Made by a program: the position numbers and the translations under genes. A model generated the notes under the pieces. The model ran no database searches and was not told the DNA's origin. It saw nothing but the letters and a program-made list of their open reading frames with translations. Positions 1-8,507 of a stretch of 64,000 bases of DNA are shown here, piece by piece. Within the stretch, counting starts at the first letter, position 1. The number at the start of each line of letters is the position of its first letter. The stretch is from Candidatus Homeothermus arabinoxylanisolvens (lineage in GTDB: Bacteria > Bacteroidota > Bacteroidia > Bacteroidales > Muribaculaceae): NCBI GenBank assembly GCA_001689405.1, contig LUJO01000018.1, positions 98,408 to 162,407 of the forward strand. The letters are read 5' to 3'.

Positions 1-53
1 CTTGCGGCGTCGAGGTGTGAGATGGCGACGGTCCATTCTTGGTCAAATTTCAT
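1..53 (-). CDS. N-terminus of a truncated, unidentified gene
   Basis: The minus strand opens with ATG at 53 and reads 17 codons (MKFDQEWTVAISHLDAA) before running off the window edge with no stop. A Bacteroidetes-type -7 box lies at 86-93, giving an untranslated leader of about 25 nt, which supports a real start here. An ATG four bases upstream is out of frame and hits a stop at once. Too little protein is visible to name a family. Confidence 0.45.
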   Translation of the reverse strand, partial: MKFDQEWTVAISHLDAA

Positions 54-85
54 AGCATGGTCGGTTTATGGGTGTTTTTCTCCGG

Positions 86-127
86 CAAATATAATACACG
101 AAAGGGCCGGATTTATGCACAATCGGG
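86..127 (-). promoter_or_regulatory. Promoter with conserved upstream element
   Basis: On the minus strand TATATTTG (86-93) fits the Bacteroidetes -7 consensus TAnnTTTG. There is no TTTG 19-20 nt upstream. Instead CCCGATTGTGCATAA (113-127) sits 19 nt upstream of the -7 box, and the same 15 bases sit at the same distance from another -7 box at 43407-43448. It probably drives the truncated gene at 1-53. That the shared element is an operator or alternative -33 region is inference. Confidence 0.55.
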
Positions 128-291
128 ATTAAGGGCAAAATTTAACAGTTGAGAGGCAGGGCAGCAGTAGAGGGGGGACGGGGGGAAGCGGGGTGGAGGT
201 GGAGCGATAGGGCCAATTGGTCAAATTAGGCCAATTGGGGAGACGGCGGCCAGCCGGCCGCCGCACGGGACGGGGGGGCGCGGGGTGGGAA
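128..291. other. Intergenic spacer without a supported gene
   Basis: No convincing gene is seen. The stretch is G-rich on the plus strand and contains the ten-base sequence GGCCAATTGG twice (around 211-239) and a GC-rich inverted repeat near 244-262 (GCGGCC and GGCCGC around AGCC). A proline-rich minus-strand reading frame crosses it, but its composition looks like a by-product of G-rich DNA. Confidence 0.4.
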
Positions 292-320
292 TAAAAAAGC
301 CGTGGGGCGGAACCCACGGC
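292..320 (-). terminator. Rho-independent terminator of the fimbrial operon
   Basis: The inverted repeat GCCGTGGG / CCCACGGC (299-306 and 313-320) with a 6-nt loop is followed on the minus strand by six T residues (293-298). It lies about 190 nt downstream of the stop codon of the last fimbrial gene and is in the right orientation to end that operon. Confidence 0.85.
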
Positions 321-510
321 ATCAAAGAACATAAGTATTACATTGAGTCTTTTCACAAAGACGGATATTTAGGAATTGATAATCATCGCAATACTCCTAA
401 ATACATTTATTTACACACATTCGCGTCGTCACGACGCTTTCTTTTAACACCAATTATGAGATTGGCTATAGTAATCATCGTTAATATATCATGTTGTTGT
501 CTGTTTATAC
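321..510 (-). other. Long 3' untranslated region of the fimbrial operon
   Basis: About 190 nt separate the tip-protein stop codon from the terminator, with no gene in them. Two structures are visible: an inverted repeat ATTTAGGA / TCCTAAAT (367-374 and 395-402) with an inner ATTG/CAAT pair, and a plus-strand GCGTC / GACGC hairpin (423-437) followed by TTTCTTTT. The second looks like a terminator reading on the plus strand, but no plus-strand gene feeds it. A small antisense or 3'-end RNA is possible, not shown. Confidence 0.35.
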
Positions 511-3500
511 TTAATCTTCTACAAGACGGATGAAAGCGGCATCGGAATCACCAAACAATGCAGTAGCATCATTACCATATGTATTGAAGTCAAATGTAGT
601 ATAGTTTATATCCCATGCGGTGGTTCCGGTTGGAGTGCCGACCTCGGGGCCATCGCCGCTAACCCAATAAACCGCACCAAACTGAGTATACATCGTATAC
701 AACAAGGGGCGATACTCTGCAAAATTACCCGAACCATCAGGCATCTTGTCAGCACGTGCGGCATAGCGCAACACTCCGCGGGCATAGCCCGGTTCATGAT
801 AATAAGCCTTACTTCCTCCGGATTTCAATGAGCCATCCTTGCGATGACCGTTACCGGATACGCCTATCGGGAAAAACAGGTTTAAGCCATCTTTAGCGAC
901 ATTGTAGACAAACCATCCACGCATGCCGTAACTTTGACGCTCTTTCTTGTCAAGATAGGTGGCGTAGCCGCGAGCCTTCACAACATTGGTCTGTGTCTCG
1001 GTGGCGCCATCACCGTAAAGGATGCCGGCACCAAAGTCGCACTCCTTACGCAGGTACTCGAAATCCTCGTATTTGGGGACACGACAGGATATGCCATTAA
1101 TGTCCAACTTCACTCCCTTAAACACAGCCTTCCTATTGGACTTTATATCTGTCCATGAAGCCATCGGCTTATCCGTTTTTTCAGGATCGAGGTCATAGGG
1201 GGCAAGGTAGTAGGAAGTCTGTCCTTCAGGATAACTCTTATAGCGGTCATCACGCTTATTGTTGACCGAAGCGATAGCCTGAAAAAGATTACCGCACTTG
1301 AACATGGAGCCTTCGCCACGCGGATATTCATACTCATGACCGGAGATGGTGCCGTCAGCGTTCTTTACAGCATACTGCAGATTGCACGTGTGCCACTTAG
1401 TGTTCGAACCCGAAGCGATAGCCACAGGAGCATAGCCCTGACGCACCAATATACGATGAGTACAAGTATAGTTGTGATACAGCACCTTTATGACGGCACT
1501 ACGCACCGAATTTTTATCCTTACATTTAGACAGGAACTTGACATCAAACTGAATCTCGCTGTCGGTGTAGCCATTTATTTTGTCGCCCTTGGCAGTCTTG
1601 CCGCCGACAGAGAGCCACCCGCCGCCATCGGATATATATTCAATCTCGGCGCTCCACGGCCCACCGGTCGAGGTAACAGGCAGATAGGTCATATTATCGG
1701 CATCATCCTCAGAGTCAAAGCGCATGAGATGCACATTGAACGGGTCGATACAATCCCAACTGCGGTAAATGCCTTTGGGGTTTACGATACGCGGTACCTG
1801 AAGCACTTTGGCGACAACTGACTGTGGTTTATCCTGACCCTTAATTTTGGCGGTAAATTTAATCTCGGCATAGCGATAGTAACCCATATACGGATTATTG
1901 CCTCGATAGCCGGCCGTCTTGATAAGATTAATCTCACGTGAATACAAGGGTATATAGAATGTAGTATGCTTAACGCCATTGACCGTGGTAGTAGACACCT
2001 CATAAGTGCCGTCATTGGCGAAATCATCGTTGGCATTATCATCGCGACCTGAAATCGGAGTCTTAGTGAGATTGTAGAAACGGTGGCCGCGATGATTCAC
2101 TTTTTCTTTTAAATCCGGATCACCTTTGCCCTCCCAATAAGCGCGATTATAGGGAAGACCGTTGTACTGCCCACTCGCATCAGACTGATTATACTTATAC
2201 TCTTTGGAAATACCGGAAACCTTACCTACAGCAAGCTTGCGGCCACGGTCAACACCCTCTTCAAGCGGAGCCATGCGGAGTGACAGGAAACCGTGCCACG
2301 GGCCATCACCTACAACTTTATCGGGGAAATTATAATACTCCAATCCGGCGACGGGCTGTCCGGGAGCATCGGGGGTGGAGGGTCCCCAGTCGGAGCGGAT
2401 TATTTCGGCTTCGAGGTCGCCTTCGAGTTCACCGATGATGGTTACGGGGTAGACCATGTGCTGGTTGTACATGTAGGGTACGTAGTAGTACGGTATGGGC
2501 ACCTTGATGCCCTGCTCTTCGTTGAAGTCGATGTGCCAGTCGTAGTCGTTGGCCTTGCCGTTGAAGTGGAGGGTGAGCTTGTAGTGATAGTTGCGCTCGG
2601 CGTTGTAGTCATCTATTTCGTTCTTGCCGAGCATGAAGCGGTATATTATGTCGCCGTTGCTGACCACTCCGTCGCGGGAGCGGTAGAAGGCTTTTACCTC
2701 GATGTATGTGCCGCAGGGTTTGTTGTCCTTGAGGATGTCGTCGTCCTTAACGGCGCCTGTAGGCTCACCATCGCCGTCGAGTTCGGGGTACTGGCGCTTG
2801 TCCTTGCCGAAGCCCTGCATGTTTTCGTAGAAGAAGAGCGACAGCTCCGTGGGAGTATGGGGGTCGCGGAGGTTTTCGTCGCCCTCGGCAAGGCTACCAT
2901 TGTCCAACGAGGGGAATTTACGGCCTTTCACGATAGTGTACCATGCGGTGTTGTATTTGCCTTCGTCGGTAGCCGCCAGACCGCGCGTGTAGTCAAGATA
3001 CTGGCCAGCGACATGCTCTTCTTCGGGGCGGTGAAGGAGGCTGTCGGCTTTAGTGACGCAGCTCTTGCGGCCGAGGTCGCAACCGGCGGGGATGTCCTTT
3101 ATGGCGGCCGACTTGAGGTGGATCCAAGTATTGTCGCGCAGGTCAGTGCCGTCGAAGGCTATGGTGACCTTTGAAGCGGCGCGTCGGAGCCAAGACTTGA
3201 ACTGCATGCCGTCGCGGTTGACGATGACTGTGGGGAGCGACTCCCCGGCGAAGAAGGTCGTGGCCTCGCGGGATGTCTGCCCGTCAGTGAAGCAGCCAAA
3301 CATCTCGGCGTTGTTGGCGAGGCATGAGGCGTCCCACTCAAGGCGCAGGGCGCGCAGTCCGCCGATTGTCTTCACGGCCTCGCTGCGGTCGGGGTCATCG
3401 AACAGTTCTTGGTAAGTGGTGGTGGCCTCGGTGTATTTTTCGGAGCGGATGTTGCCGAGGTTGGCGACTCCCACGATGTAGTACTCGCCGTATGGTATCT

Positions 3501-3969
3501 TTATAACGTCGAAGCTGCCGCTCAATGACTTGTCCTGCGCGAGCTTGCCGTTGGATGCGTCGGAGGGGTTGCGGTCCACTTCCTTGAAGCGGGTCTCGCC
3601 GTAGAAGAAATGACTTTTGGGTAGTGCCTCGGGCTTTTTGGCCTGATCTTTATTGTAGTAGTAGACGTAGTCGTCGAGCAGCTTGCCGTCCTTATCGTAG
3701 AAGAGCACGCACAGGTCGACGATGCCGTTGAGGGCGTCGCCGGCGGCGGCATTGCCGAGGATCTTGTTGACGGGTTCGTCGGCACGGCTTCCGGTAAGTC
3801 CCTCGGCGAGTGGTGAAAACTCCATCTGCAACGATATGATGCCGGTGCCTTCGGGGATGAAGAGCGAGTCGTCGCGGAAATCATCCTCGCAGGATACGAG
3901 CATGACGGAGGCCATGCAAGCCGTGGCGGCAGCCGTAGCGAAGTTTATAAAGGTTTTGAAGCAATTCAT
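511..3969 (-). CDS. Large fimbrial tip/adhesin lipoprotein
   Basis: An 1152-residue protein with a lipoprotein signal (MNCFKTFINFATAAATACMASVMLVSC cut before the Cys of LVSC), so probably exported as a lipoprotein and assembled at the tip of the fimbria. It is last in the operon and far larger than the other subunits, as expected for a tip adhesin. The N-terminal half resembles Mfa/DUF4906-type fimbrial proteins. A BACON-like strand-rich segment precedes a C-terminal domain of about 300 residues rich in W, Y and G that resembles the FISUMP/formylglycine-enzyme-like C-type-lectin fold; both domain assignments are by eye. Base composition changes within the gene: sampled lines 1500-1980 are 35-48% GC, sampled lines 2580-3360 are 52-70%, with a sharp boundary near 2340, suggesting a swapped C-terminal half. 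Confidence 0.75.
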   Translation of the reverse strand: MNCFKTFINFATAAATACMASVMLVSCEDDFRDDSLFIPEGTGIISLQMEFSPLAEGLTGSRADEPVNKILGNAAAGDALNGIVDLCVLFYDKDGKLLDDYVYYYNKDQAKKPEALPKSHFFYGETRFKEVDRNPSDASNGKLAQDKSLSGSFDVIKIPYGEYYIVGVANLGNIRSEKYTEATTTYQELFDDPDRSEAVKTIGGLRALRLEWDASCLANNAEMFGCFTDGQTSREATTFFAGESLPTVIVNRDGMQFKSWLRRAASKVTIAFDGTDLRDNTWIHLKSAAIKDIPAGCDLGRKSCVTKADSLLHRPEEEHVAGQYLDYTRGLAATDEGKYNTAWYTIVKGRKFPSLDNGSLAEGDENLRDPHTPTELSLFFYENMQGFGKDKRQYPELDGDGEPTGAVKDDDILKDNKPCGTYIEVKAFYRSRDGVVSNGDIIYRFMLGKNEIDDYNAERNYHYKLTLHFNGKANDYDWHIDFNEEQGIKVPIPYYYVPYMYNQHMVYPVTIIGELEGDLEAEIIRSDWGPSTPDAPGQPVAGLEYYNFPDKVVGDGPWHGFLSLRMAPLEEGVDRGRKLAVGKVSGISKEYKYNQSDASGQYNGLPYNRAYWEGKGDPDLKEKVNHRGHRFYNLTKTPISGRDDNANDDFANDGTYEVSTTTVNGVKHTTFYIPLYSREINLIKTAGYRGNNPYMGYYRYAEIKFTAKIKGQDKPQSVVAKVLQVPRIVNPKGIYRSWDCIDPFNVHLMRFDSEDDADNMTYLPVTSTGGPWSAEIEYISDGGGWLSVGGKTAKGDKINGYTDSEIQFDVKFLSKCKDKNSVRSAVIKVLYHNYTCTHRILVRQGYAPVAIASGSNTKWHTCNLQYAVKNADGTISGHEYEYPRGEGSMFKCGNLFQAIASVNNKRDDRYKSYPEGQTSYYLAPYDLDPEKTDKPMASWTDIKSNRKAVFKGVKLDINGISCRVPKYEDFEYLRKECDFGAGILYGDGATETQTNVVKARGYATYLDKKERQSYGMRGWFVYNVAKDGLNLFFPIGVSGNGHRKDGSLKSGGSKAYYHEPGYARGVLRYAARADKMPDGSGNFAEYRPLLYTMYTQFGAVYWVSGDGPEVGTPTGTTAWDINYTTFDFNTYGNDATALFGDSDAAFIRLVED

Positions 3970-4089
3970 GCTGTTTGTTATAGTTTCGTTTTTTTGTTCG
4001 TTTAAGTGCGGCGTTCATATAATGACCGGGCGGGGCGGAGCAGGACGCCGTGGTACTGGCGTCCCTACAAGCCGGGTTGCGCCGAGGCA

Positions 4090-5397
4090 TCAGGGGGCGG
4101 GCTTGATGATGTCGCCGTTGGGGTCGCGGTCGAGGCCGAACTTGGGGTCGAGGAGTTCGTAGGCGTAGGGCTGCTCCTCGACGTTGAGGGTTATGTCGTA
4201 GTAGCGGCCTATGGATACGTTGACGACTACATGGGTGTCGCGGAAAAGCGACGCCAGCTGCGGCAGTATGGCTGAATACTCGCGGCTGACCCAGTTGGCG
4301 GGGGTGTCGACCTCGCCTTCGGGGAGCTCCTCGGTAAAGAGGGTGAACGTATACTGCTGTAGCATCAGCGGGTCATCGGCATCGGCCTGATTGCGGCTCT
4401 CGTGGAAGTATACGGGCTTGGGGGCAGTCCATGTGTCGGCTCCGTCGGTGTAACCGATTACGGGGGGCTCGGCGTAGTCGCAGTCAAGCGCCTCGGGCAT
4501 GGCACCGTCGGGCAGCAAGTAGTCGGTCATCCACTGATAGCGCGGTATGTCGGACTCGGTCTTTTTCTTCACTTCCTCGACCATCCAGTCGATCCACCTG
4601 CCGAGGAGGTCAACGGCCGTCTTGCGGTCGGTGTCGGCCACCCAATAGGACGATGACGAGCCTCGGGTGTTGACCCGTGGCATGAGGTAGTTGCACCGCG
4701 CTATGGGGTCGATGCGCCACGAGATGAGCTTTATGGTGCGCTTCTGCGGGGCTACGGCCTCTTCGGGACTTATAGGGTCGGCGGTACGGTTCACGACGCC
4801 AAGCGACAGCTTGTTGACGGCCCTGACTATATAGCATGTGACCTCGGTGCGCTCCTCGTCGGCTACGTTGAAGTCATATACGGCGCTCATGGGGAGCGAG
4901 GTTATCGAGGCCTGAGCGTCGGGAAGGCTGAACACGGCCTTGTCGACGGGAGCGAGGCCGTCGCTGCCGGGGAGATACATGGCACCGAGCCTGATGTCGA
5001 TGATATTGCCGCCGGCGGCCATTCTGTAGTCCTCGCAGTTGGCCATAAGGTATATGCGCTTCTGCGAGCGGCGCTTAACCTTGTAGCTGCGGGTGTCGGA
5101 GAGCTTGACGACTCCGGCAAAGTCCTGAAAGTCGTTGTGCTCGACCCGCCACGGCTGCGAGGCCGACTCGCGGGTGAGTATGACCACGCGCAGGCTGTGG
5201 AGCTTCTCGACATCGGAAGCGGGTTCTGACAGGTCGGCATCGGCAGTCCTTGCCCTGAGCGAGAGAGTGACCATGTCGTCATCGCCGTCGCCGCCCACAG
5301 GCAGGGGCTCGTCGGCGGATCCGGCGCAGGCGCCGGCCGACAGAGCTACAGCCATGCAGAGCAACGATTTAGCAAAATATGTAATCAATCGATTCAT
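4090..5397 (-). CDS. Fimbrial accessory lipoprotein subunit
   Basis: A 435-residue lipoprotein. The start MNRLITYFAKSLLC at 5397 is preferred over an in-frame ATG ten codons upstream because it directly begins the signal peptide, which ends at a lipobox-like GAC. It lies between the FimB/Mfa2-like gene and the tip gene, the place where Mfa operons encode minor subunits (Mfa3/Mfa4-like). The mature protein has beta-rich character (for example the repeated V-x-V and YDITLNVEEQPY strands near the C-terminus). It is followed by a 120-nt gap before the tip gene. Role as a minor shaft or tip-adaptor subunit is inferred from position; no diagnostic motif is visible. Confidence 0.65.
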   Translation of the reverse strand: MNRLITYFAKSLLCMAVALSAGACAGSADEPLPVGGDGDDDMVTLSLRARTADADLSEPASDVEKLHSLRVVILTRESASQPWRVEHNDFQDFAGVVKLSDTRSYKVKRRSQKRIYLMANCEDYRMAAGGNIIDIRLGAMYLPGSDGLAPVDKAVFSLPDAQASITSLPMSAVYDFNVADEERTEVTCYIVRAVNKLSLGVVNRTADPISPEEAVAPQKRTIKLISWRIDPIARCNYLMPRVNTRGSSSSYWVADTDRKTAVDLLGRWIDWMVEEVKKKTESDIPRYQWMTDYLLPDGAMPEALDCDYAEPPVIGYTDGADTWTAPKPVYFHESRNQADADDPLMLQQYTFTLFTEELPEGEVDTPANWVSREYSAILPQLASLFRDTHVVVNVSIGRYYDITLNVEEQPYAYELLDPKFGLDRDPNGDIIKPAP

Positions 5398-5440
5398 CCA
5401 ATAAAACAATCGGGACTGATAATGCATTTATAAAAGCCGA

Positions 5441-6493
5441 TTAAAACTCCGCGTCGTTGATGCGCACCACCCAGTCGTTGACCACGATGCGTGTATTGAG
5501 CCAAGTGCCGTCGGAGCGGAGGAAGAAGAAGAGCGTGTAGTCGCTCTCACGGTCAAGGTATTCCTGTTCCGACTTTATGCTGTAGGGCGGCTGCTTGTAG
5601 CGGTCGCTGCATAGCAACGAGAGGTACTTTATCAAGGGGAAGTCGATGACCGTGGCACCGTCGCCGCTGCGTGTCACGAGCAGGCGGGGCGAGTTTTTGG
5701 TCATGAGCCTTGAGGTGCTCAACTCGGCATAAGCCACCTTTACGGGCTGCGGCACCACCTCATCGCCCACGATCGATACACCGGTCTGCTCCTGTCCCGT
5801 GGCCCACGGTGTATACACGACGGGGCTTACACCGTCGGTGACAAGATCGTTGTCATAGCTGAAGAGCGAGTTGCAGTCGGTTATCGAGAAGCGGAAGTCG
5901 TCGGGGTGAAGCTCGCCTCCGCGCTCCTGCTGGAGCACGATGCGGATGTTGTTGGTATTTTTCATCATCTCGACGGTGCCCTCGGTGTAACCGTCGGCAG
6001 CCTCAAGCAGCAGCTCGCCCCAGAACATGTCGTGGAGGCGCCGGTCGGCGGGAGCGGCGGCATTGACCACATACATGTCCATCATGACACTTAGGTCGCG
6101 GTGAGTCGTGCCGGCATCGGGCTGGCGGCGGAAAGAGAATGTGGCTTTGTCGCAGGCAAGACCGCCGTAGGCGACAAACCGGTAATTACCCGGCTCGAGA
6201 TCGAGGGTCATGCGATAGGCTTCGTCCTGAAGCTCGGCGCCGGTGACAGTCTTTTTATCCACGAAATTGCCGTCGGCGTCATATATGAACAGCGAGAGGC
6301 AATCGACCTGCTTGGGGAAAGCGTTGGCCCACTCCATGTTGTAGTCATAGATGAACCTCAGCCTGACACCGCTCGGACACGGGTCGAGGTCTTCATACAG
6401 ACTCTCGCACGACGTTAAGGCAAAGCCCATAGATGCGATGCAGCACACCGCACCTACGAGCCGGGATAATATGTTTAATCTCTTGCCAAACAT
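5441..6493 (-). CDS. FimB/Mfa2 family fimbrial anchor subunit
   Basis: A 350-residue lipoprotein with signal MFGKRLNILSRLVGAVCCIASMG and lipobox LTSC. The sequence just after the lipid-bearing Cys (LYEDLDPCPSGVRLRF, then YDYNMEWANAFP) is the hallmark of the FimB/Mfa2 family, which in Porphyromonas anchors the fimbria to the outer membrane and limits its length. It follows the major subunit by 18 nt and precedes the accessory subunit by 43 nt. Length is normal for the family. Confidence 0.88.
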   Translation of the reverse strand: MFGKRLNILSRLVGAVCCIASMGFALTSCESLYEDLDPCPSGVRLRFIYDYNMEWANAFPKQVDCLSLFIYDADGNFVDKKTVTGAELQDEAYRMTLDLEPGNYRFVAYGGLACDKATFSFRRQPDAGTTHRDLSVMMDMYVVNAAAPADRRLHDMFWGELLLEAADGYTEGTVEMMKNTNNIRIVLQQERGGELHPDDFRFSITDCNSLFSYDNDLVTDGVSPVVYTPWATGQEQTGVSIVGDEVVPQPVKVAYAELSTSRLMTKNSPRLLVTRSGDGATVIDFPLIKYLSLLCSDRYKQPPYSIKSEQEYLDRESDYTLFFFLRSDGTWLNTRIVVNDWVVRINDAEF

Positions 6494-6511
6494 ATCGGGG
6501 GGTAATGGTTT

Positions 6512-8488
6512 TTAGAATTCGATGTTGTTCAAGCGTACAACCCACGGAAGAGTCTCGGACTGAACGTCGAAGTATACGTTGCCCTCTTCATCGGGATCTC
6601 CGGGCTCAACGGGATCGGGATCGTTCTCGGGCACGCGGGGATGGCCGAGGCGACGGATTTTGGTGACGGCAAGTTTGTATACATTGTTGCGCACGACGCC
6701 AAACTCCATCGGGCCCATGACGCCGCTGTTGCCGTTGTCGTTGTGACGGTTCCAGTAGAAGTAGAAGCAGTAGTATCCGGGGCCGTACTTCTCATCGCGG
6801 CTTGACTCGTAGAGGGTAAAGTCGTTGGCTGTGGCAGCTTTCTTGAAGGCGAGCAGAGAGGTGTTGTCATTGGCTTTCTTGTCGTTGTGCCAGATATTCC
6901 ACATATAGTCGGGCGACTGATCGTCGTTGCTGTATACGGGAACATCGCCGGCAGCGGGCTCGTTATTTTCTTTCGGAGTACCGAAAACGGCCTTGTACAT
7001 GTCGCTACCCTTACCGGCGGCAAGCGCTGCAGCACGGACTTCAACCCAAGTGACATAAATGTCGCCGGCATAAGTGTAGAGGATAGGATCCTCACGTGAT
7101 GTGCCCTTAGCGTTTCTGACAGCCTCGGCCAGAGAACCGGTGGCTTCGTCGGAAGTAATCATCTTGCCCTTGAAGACCACGCCTGTGGTTATGGCCACCT
7201 GCTGCTGCTTCACGGGATTGGGGATAGTGTTTTCAGTAACATAGCGCCATATGTGGTAACCCTGAGTCACTTTATCGGCGGGAGTCCAGCCTTCGTCATT
7301 GTCCTCGCGGTTTTCAAGCACATCCTCGATAAGTGAAGTATACCACTGTTCGCGGGCATCGGCATCGATGACATTTTCGTGGAACAGGCAGAAGTTGAAG
7401 CCGTCGGCGAAAGTGCTGCCTGTGAAGTAAGAAAGATTGGCCTTGGCCGCGTAGTCGGTATCAACCACATAGTTGCAGTCCTCGGTGCCGTTATAGTACT
7501 CAAGACCGCCTACAGCGAAGCCCTTACCATACTCGCCGTCGGGAGCCATACCGTCGTTAGACACACGGCGAAGGAAGTAGAAGTTCTTGCTCATGTTGAC
7601 GAGCGCCATTTTCTGCAGCTGTATGCTCAGGGTGGCCTTACCATCGGTGGTGACTATGTCGTAAGTGTTTTTGCCTTTGGTGCTGCCGTCGCGGAAGTCA
7701 AAGCGGGCCACGCTGCGCTCCACCTTGATAGCTCCGGAGTTGTCGATCTGCTGGTCGGTGTCACCGTTTTCGTGGTTCATGCCCGAGAGCTTGAAAGCCG
7801 TAGAGGGCGACGAGTGGTGCTCCCAGTCCTTGTATGATTTGGGGAGCTTCTTGGTGACAGCCTCGGCTGAAGTCATGAGGAAGCCGGTCTTATGCTCGGG
7901 TCCGCCCCAAATTGCGGCGTTCGACGCAGAGCCGGCGGCGGGAGTCTCGATGTTGGTACAAACCTCATGGATCCATTTTTTGTCCTTAGCGGTGGAAGCC
8001 GCGGCCACGATAGCTTTCAGGCGTTCGGTGGGATTGCAGAAGAGCCATACGTGCACATCACGCCGGTCGTCGGTGAGCTCGCCATTTTCTCCGCCGTAGT
8101 ATTCGGCGAGGGTGGACTTGTCGATTTTCTGGGTCGAGCTGACAAGATTGGTCTTGCCGTTTTCAACTGTGGCGGAGCCGTCTTGCTCGCCAAAAGCTAT
8201 TATCTCGTAGTCATCTTTTGCAAAGACGAGCATCATGCTGCGTACGAGGTTTTCGTCATCGTTGCCTATCTCGACGCCACCCGTACTGCCGCCATCGGGC
8301 CTGGGATTGGTCTGGCTGCGGCCGCCGGCTCCGGCAGTGGGCAGTTTGGCTACAATGTTAAGATACACGGCATCGTCGGGATGCACGGGTGAAGGTTCGT
8401 CACCTGTAAGTTTGTCACTGCTGCAACCGGTCATTATAGCGGCTACGGCAATTGCGAGAAACGATTTACTCCAAAATTTCTTTTCCAT
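6512..8488 (-). CDS. Mfa1-like major fimbrial subunit
   Basis: A 658-residue lipoprotein precursor (MEKKFWSKSFLAIAVAAIMTGC, lipobox MTGC). Position between the DUF3868 protein and the FimB/Mfa2 anchor, overall length and the C-terminal strand ending in WVVRLNNIEF fit the Mfa1 family of type V fimbriae, whose subunits are lipidated, cleaved by an Arg-gingipain-like protease and polymerised by donor-strand exchange through the C-terminal strand. Which Arg is the cleavage site cannot be told by eye. Spacing of 18-20 nt to both neighbours supports co-transcription. Confidence 0.85.
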   Translation of the reverse strand: MEKKFWSKSFLAIAVAAIMTGCSSDKLTGDEPSPVHPDDAVYLNIVAKLPTAGAGGRSQTNPRPDGGSTGGVEIGNDDENLVRSMMLVFAKDDYEIIAFGEQDGSATVENGKTNLVSSTQKIDKSTLAEYYGGENGELTDDRRDVHVWLFCNPTERLKAIVAAASTAKDKKWIHEVCTNIETPAAGSASNAAIWGGPEHKTGFLMTSAEAVTKKLPKSYKDWEHHSSPSTAFKLSGMNHENGDTDQQIDNSGAIKVERSVARFDFRDGSTKGKNTYDIVTTDGKATLSIQLQKMALVNMSKNFYFLRRVSNDGMAPDGEYGKGFAVGGLEYYNGTEDCNYVVDTDYAAKANLSYFTGSTFADGFNFCLFHENVIDADAREQWYTSLIEDVLENREDNDEGWTPADKVTQGYHIWRYVTENTIPNPVKQQQVAITTGVVFKGKMITSDEATGSLAEAVRNAKGTSREDPILYTYAGDIYVTWVEVRAAALAAGKGSDMYKAVFGTPKENNEPAAGDVPVYSNDDQSPDYMWNIWHNDKKANDNTSLLAFKKAATANDFTLYESSRDEKYGPGYYCFYFYWNRHNDNGNSGVMGPMEFGVVRNNVYKLAVTKIRRLGHPRVPENDPDPVEPGDPDEEGNVYFDVQSETLPWVVRLNNIEF

Positions 8489-8507
8489 AGATTTATAATG
8501 ATTTTGT

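Noticed and set aside
129..356. 75-residue proline-rich minus-strand frame
   Set aside because: It crosses the operon terminator at 292-320 and its composition follows from G-rich DNA.
2293..3174. 293-residue plus-strand frame inside the fimbrial tip gene
   Set aside because: Valine/glycine-rich antisense shadow created by codon use of the real minus-strand gene; no signal or domain.
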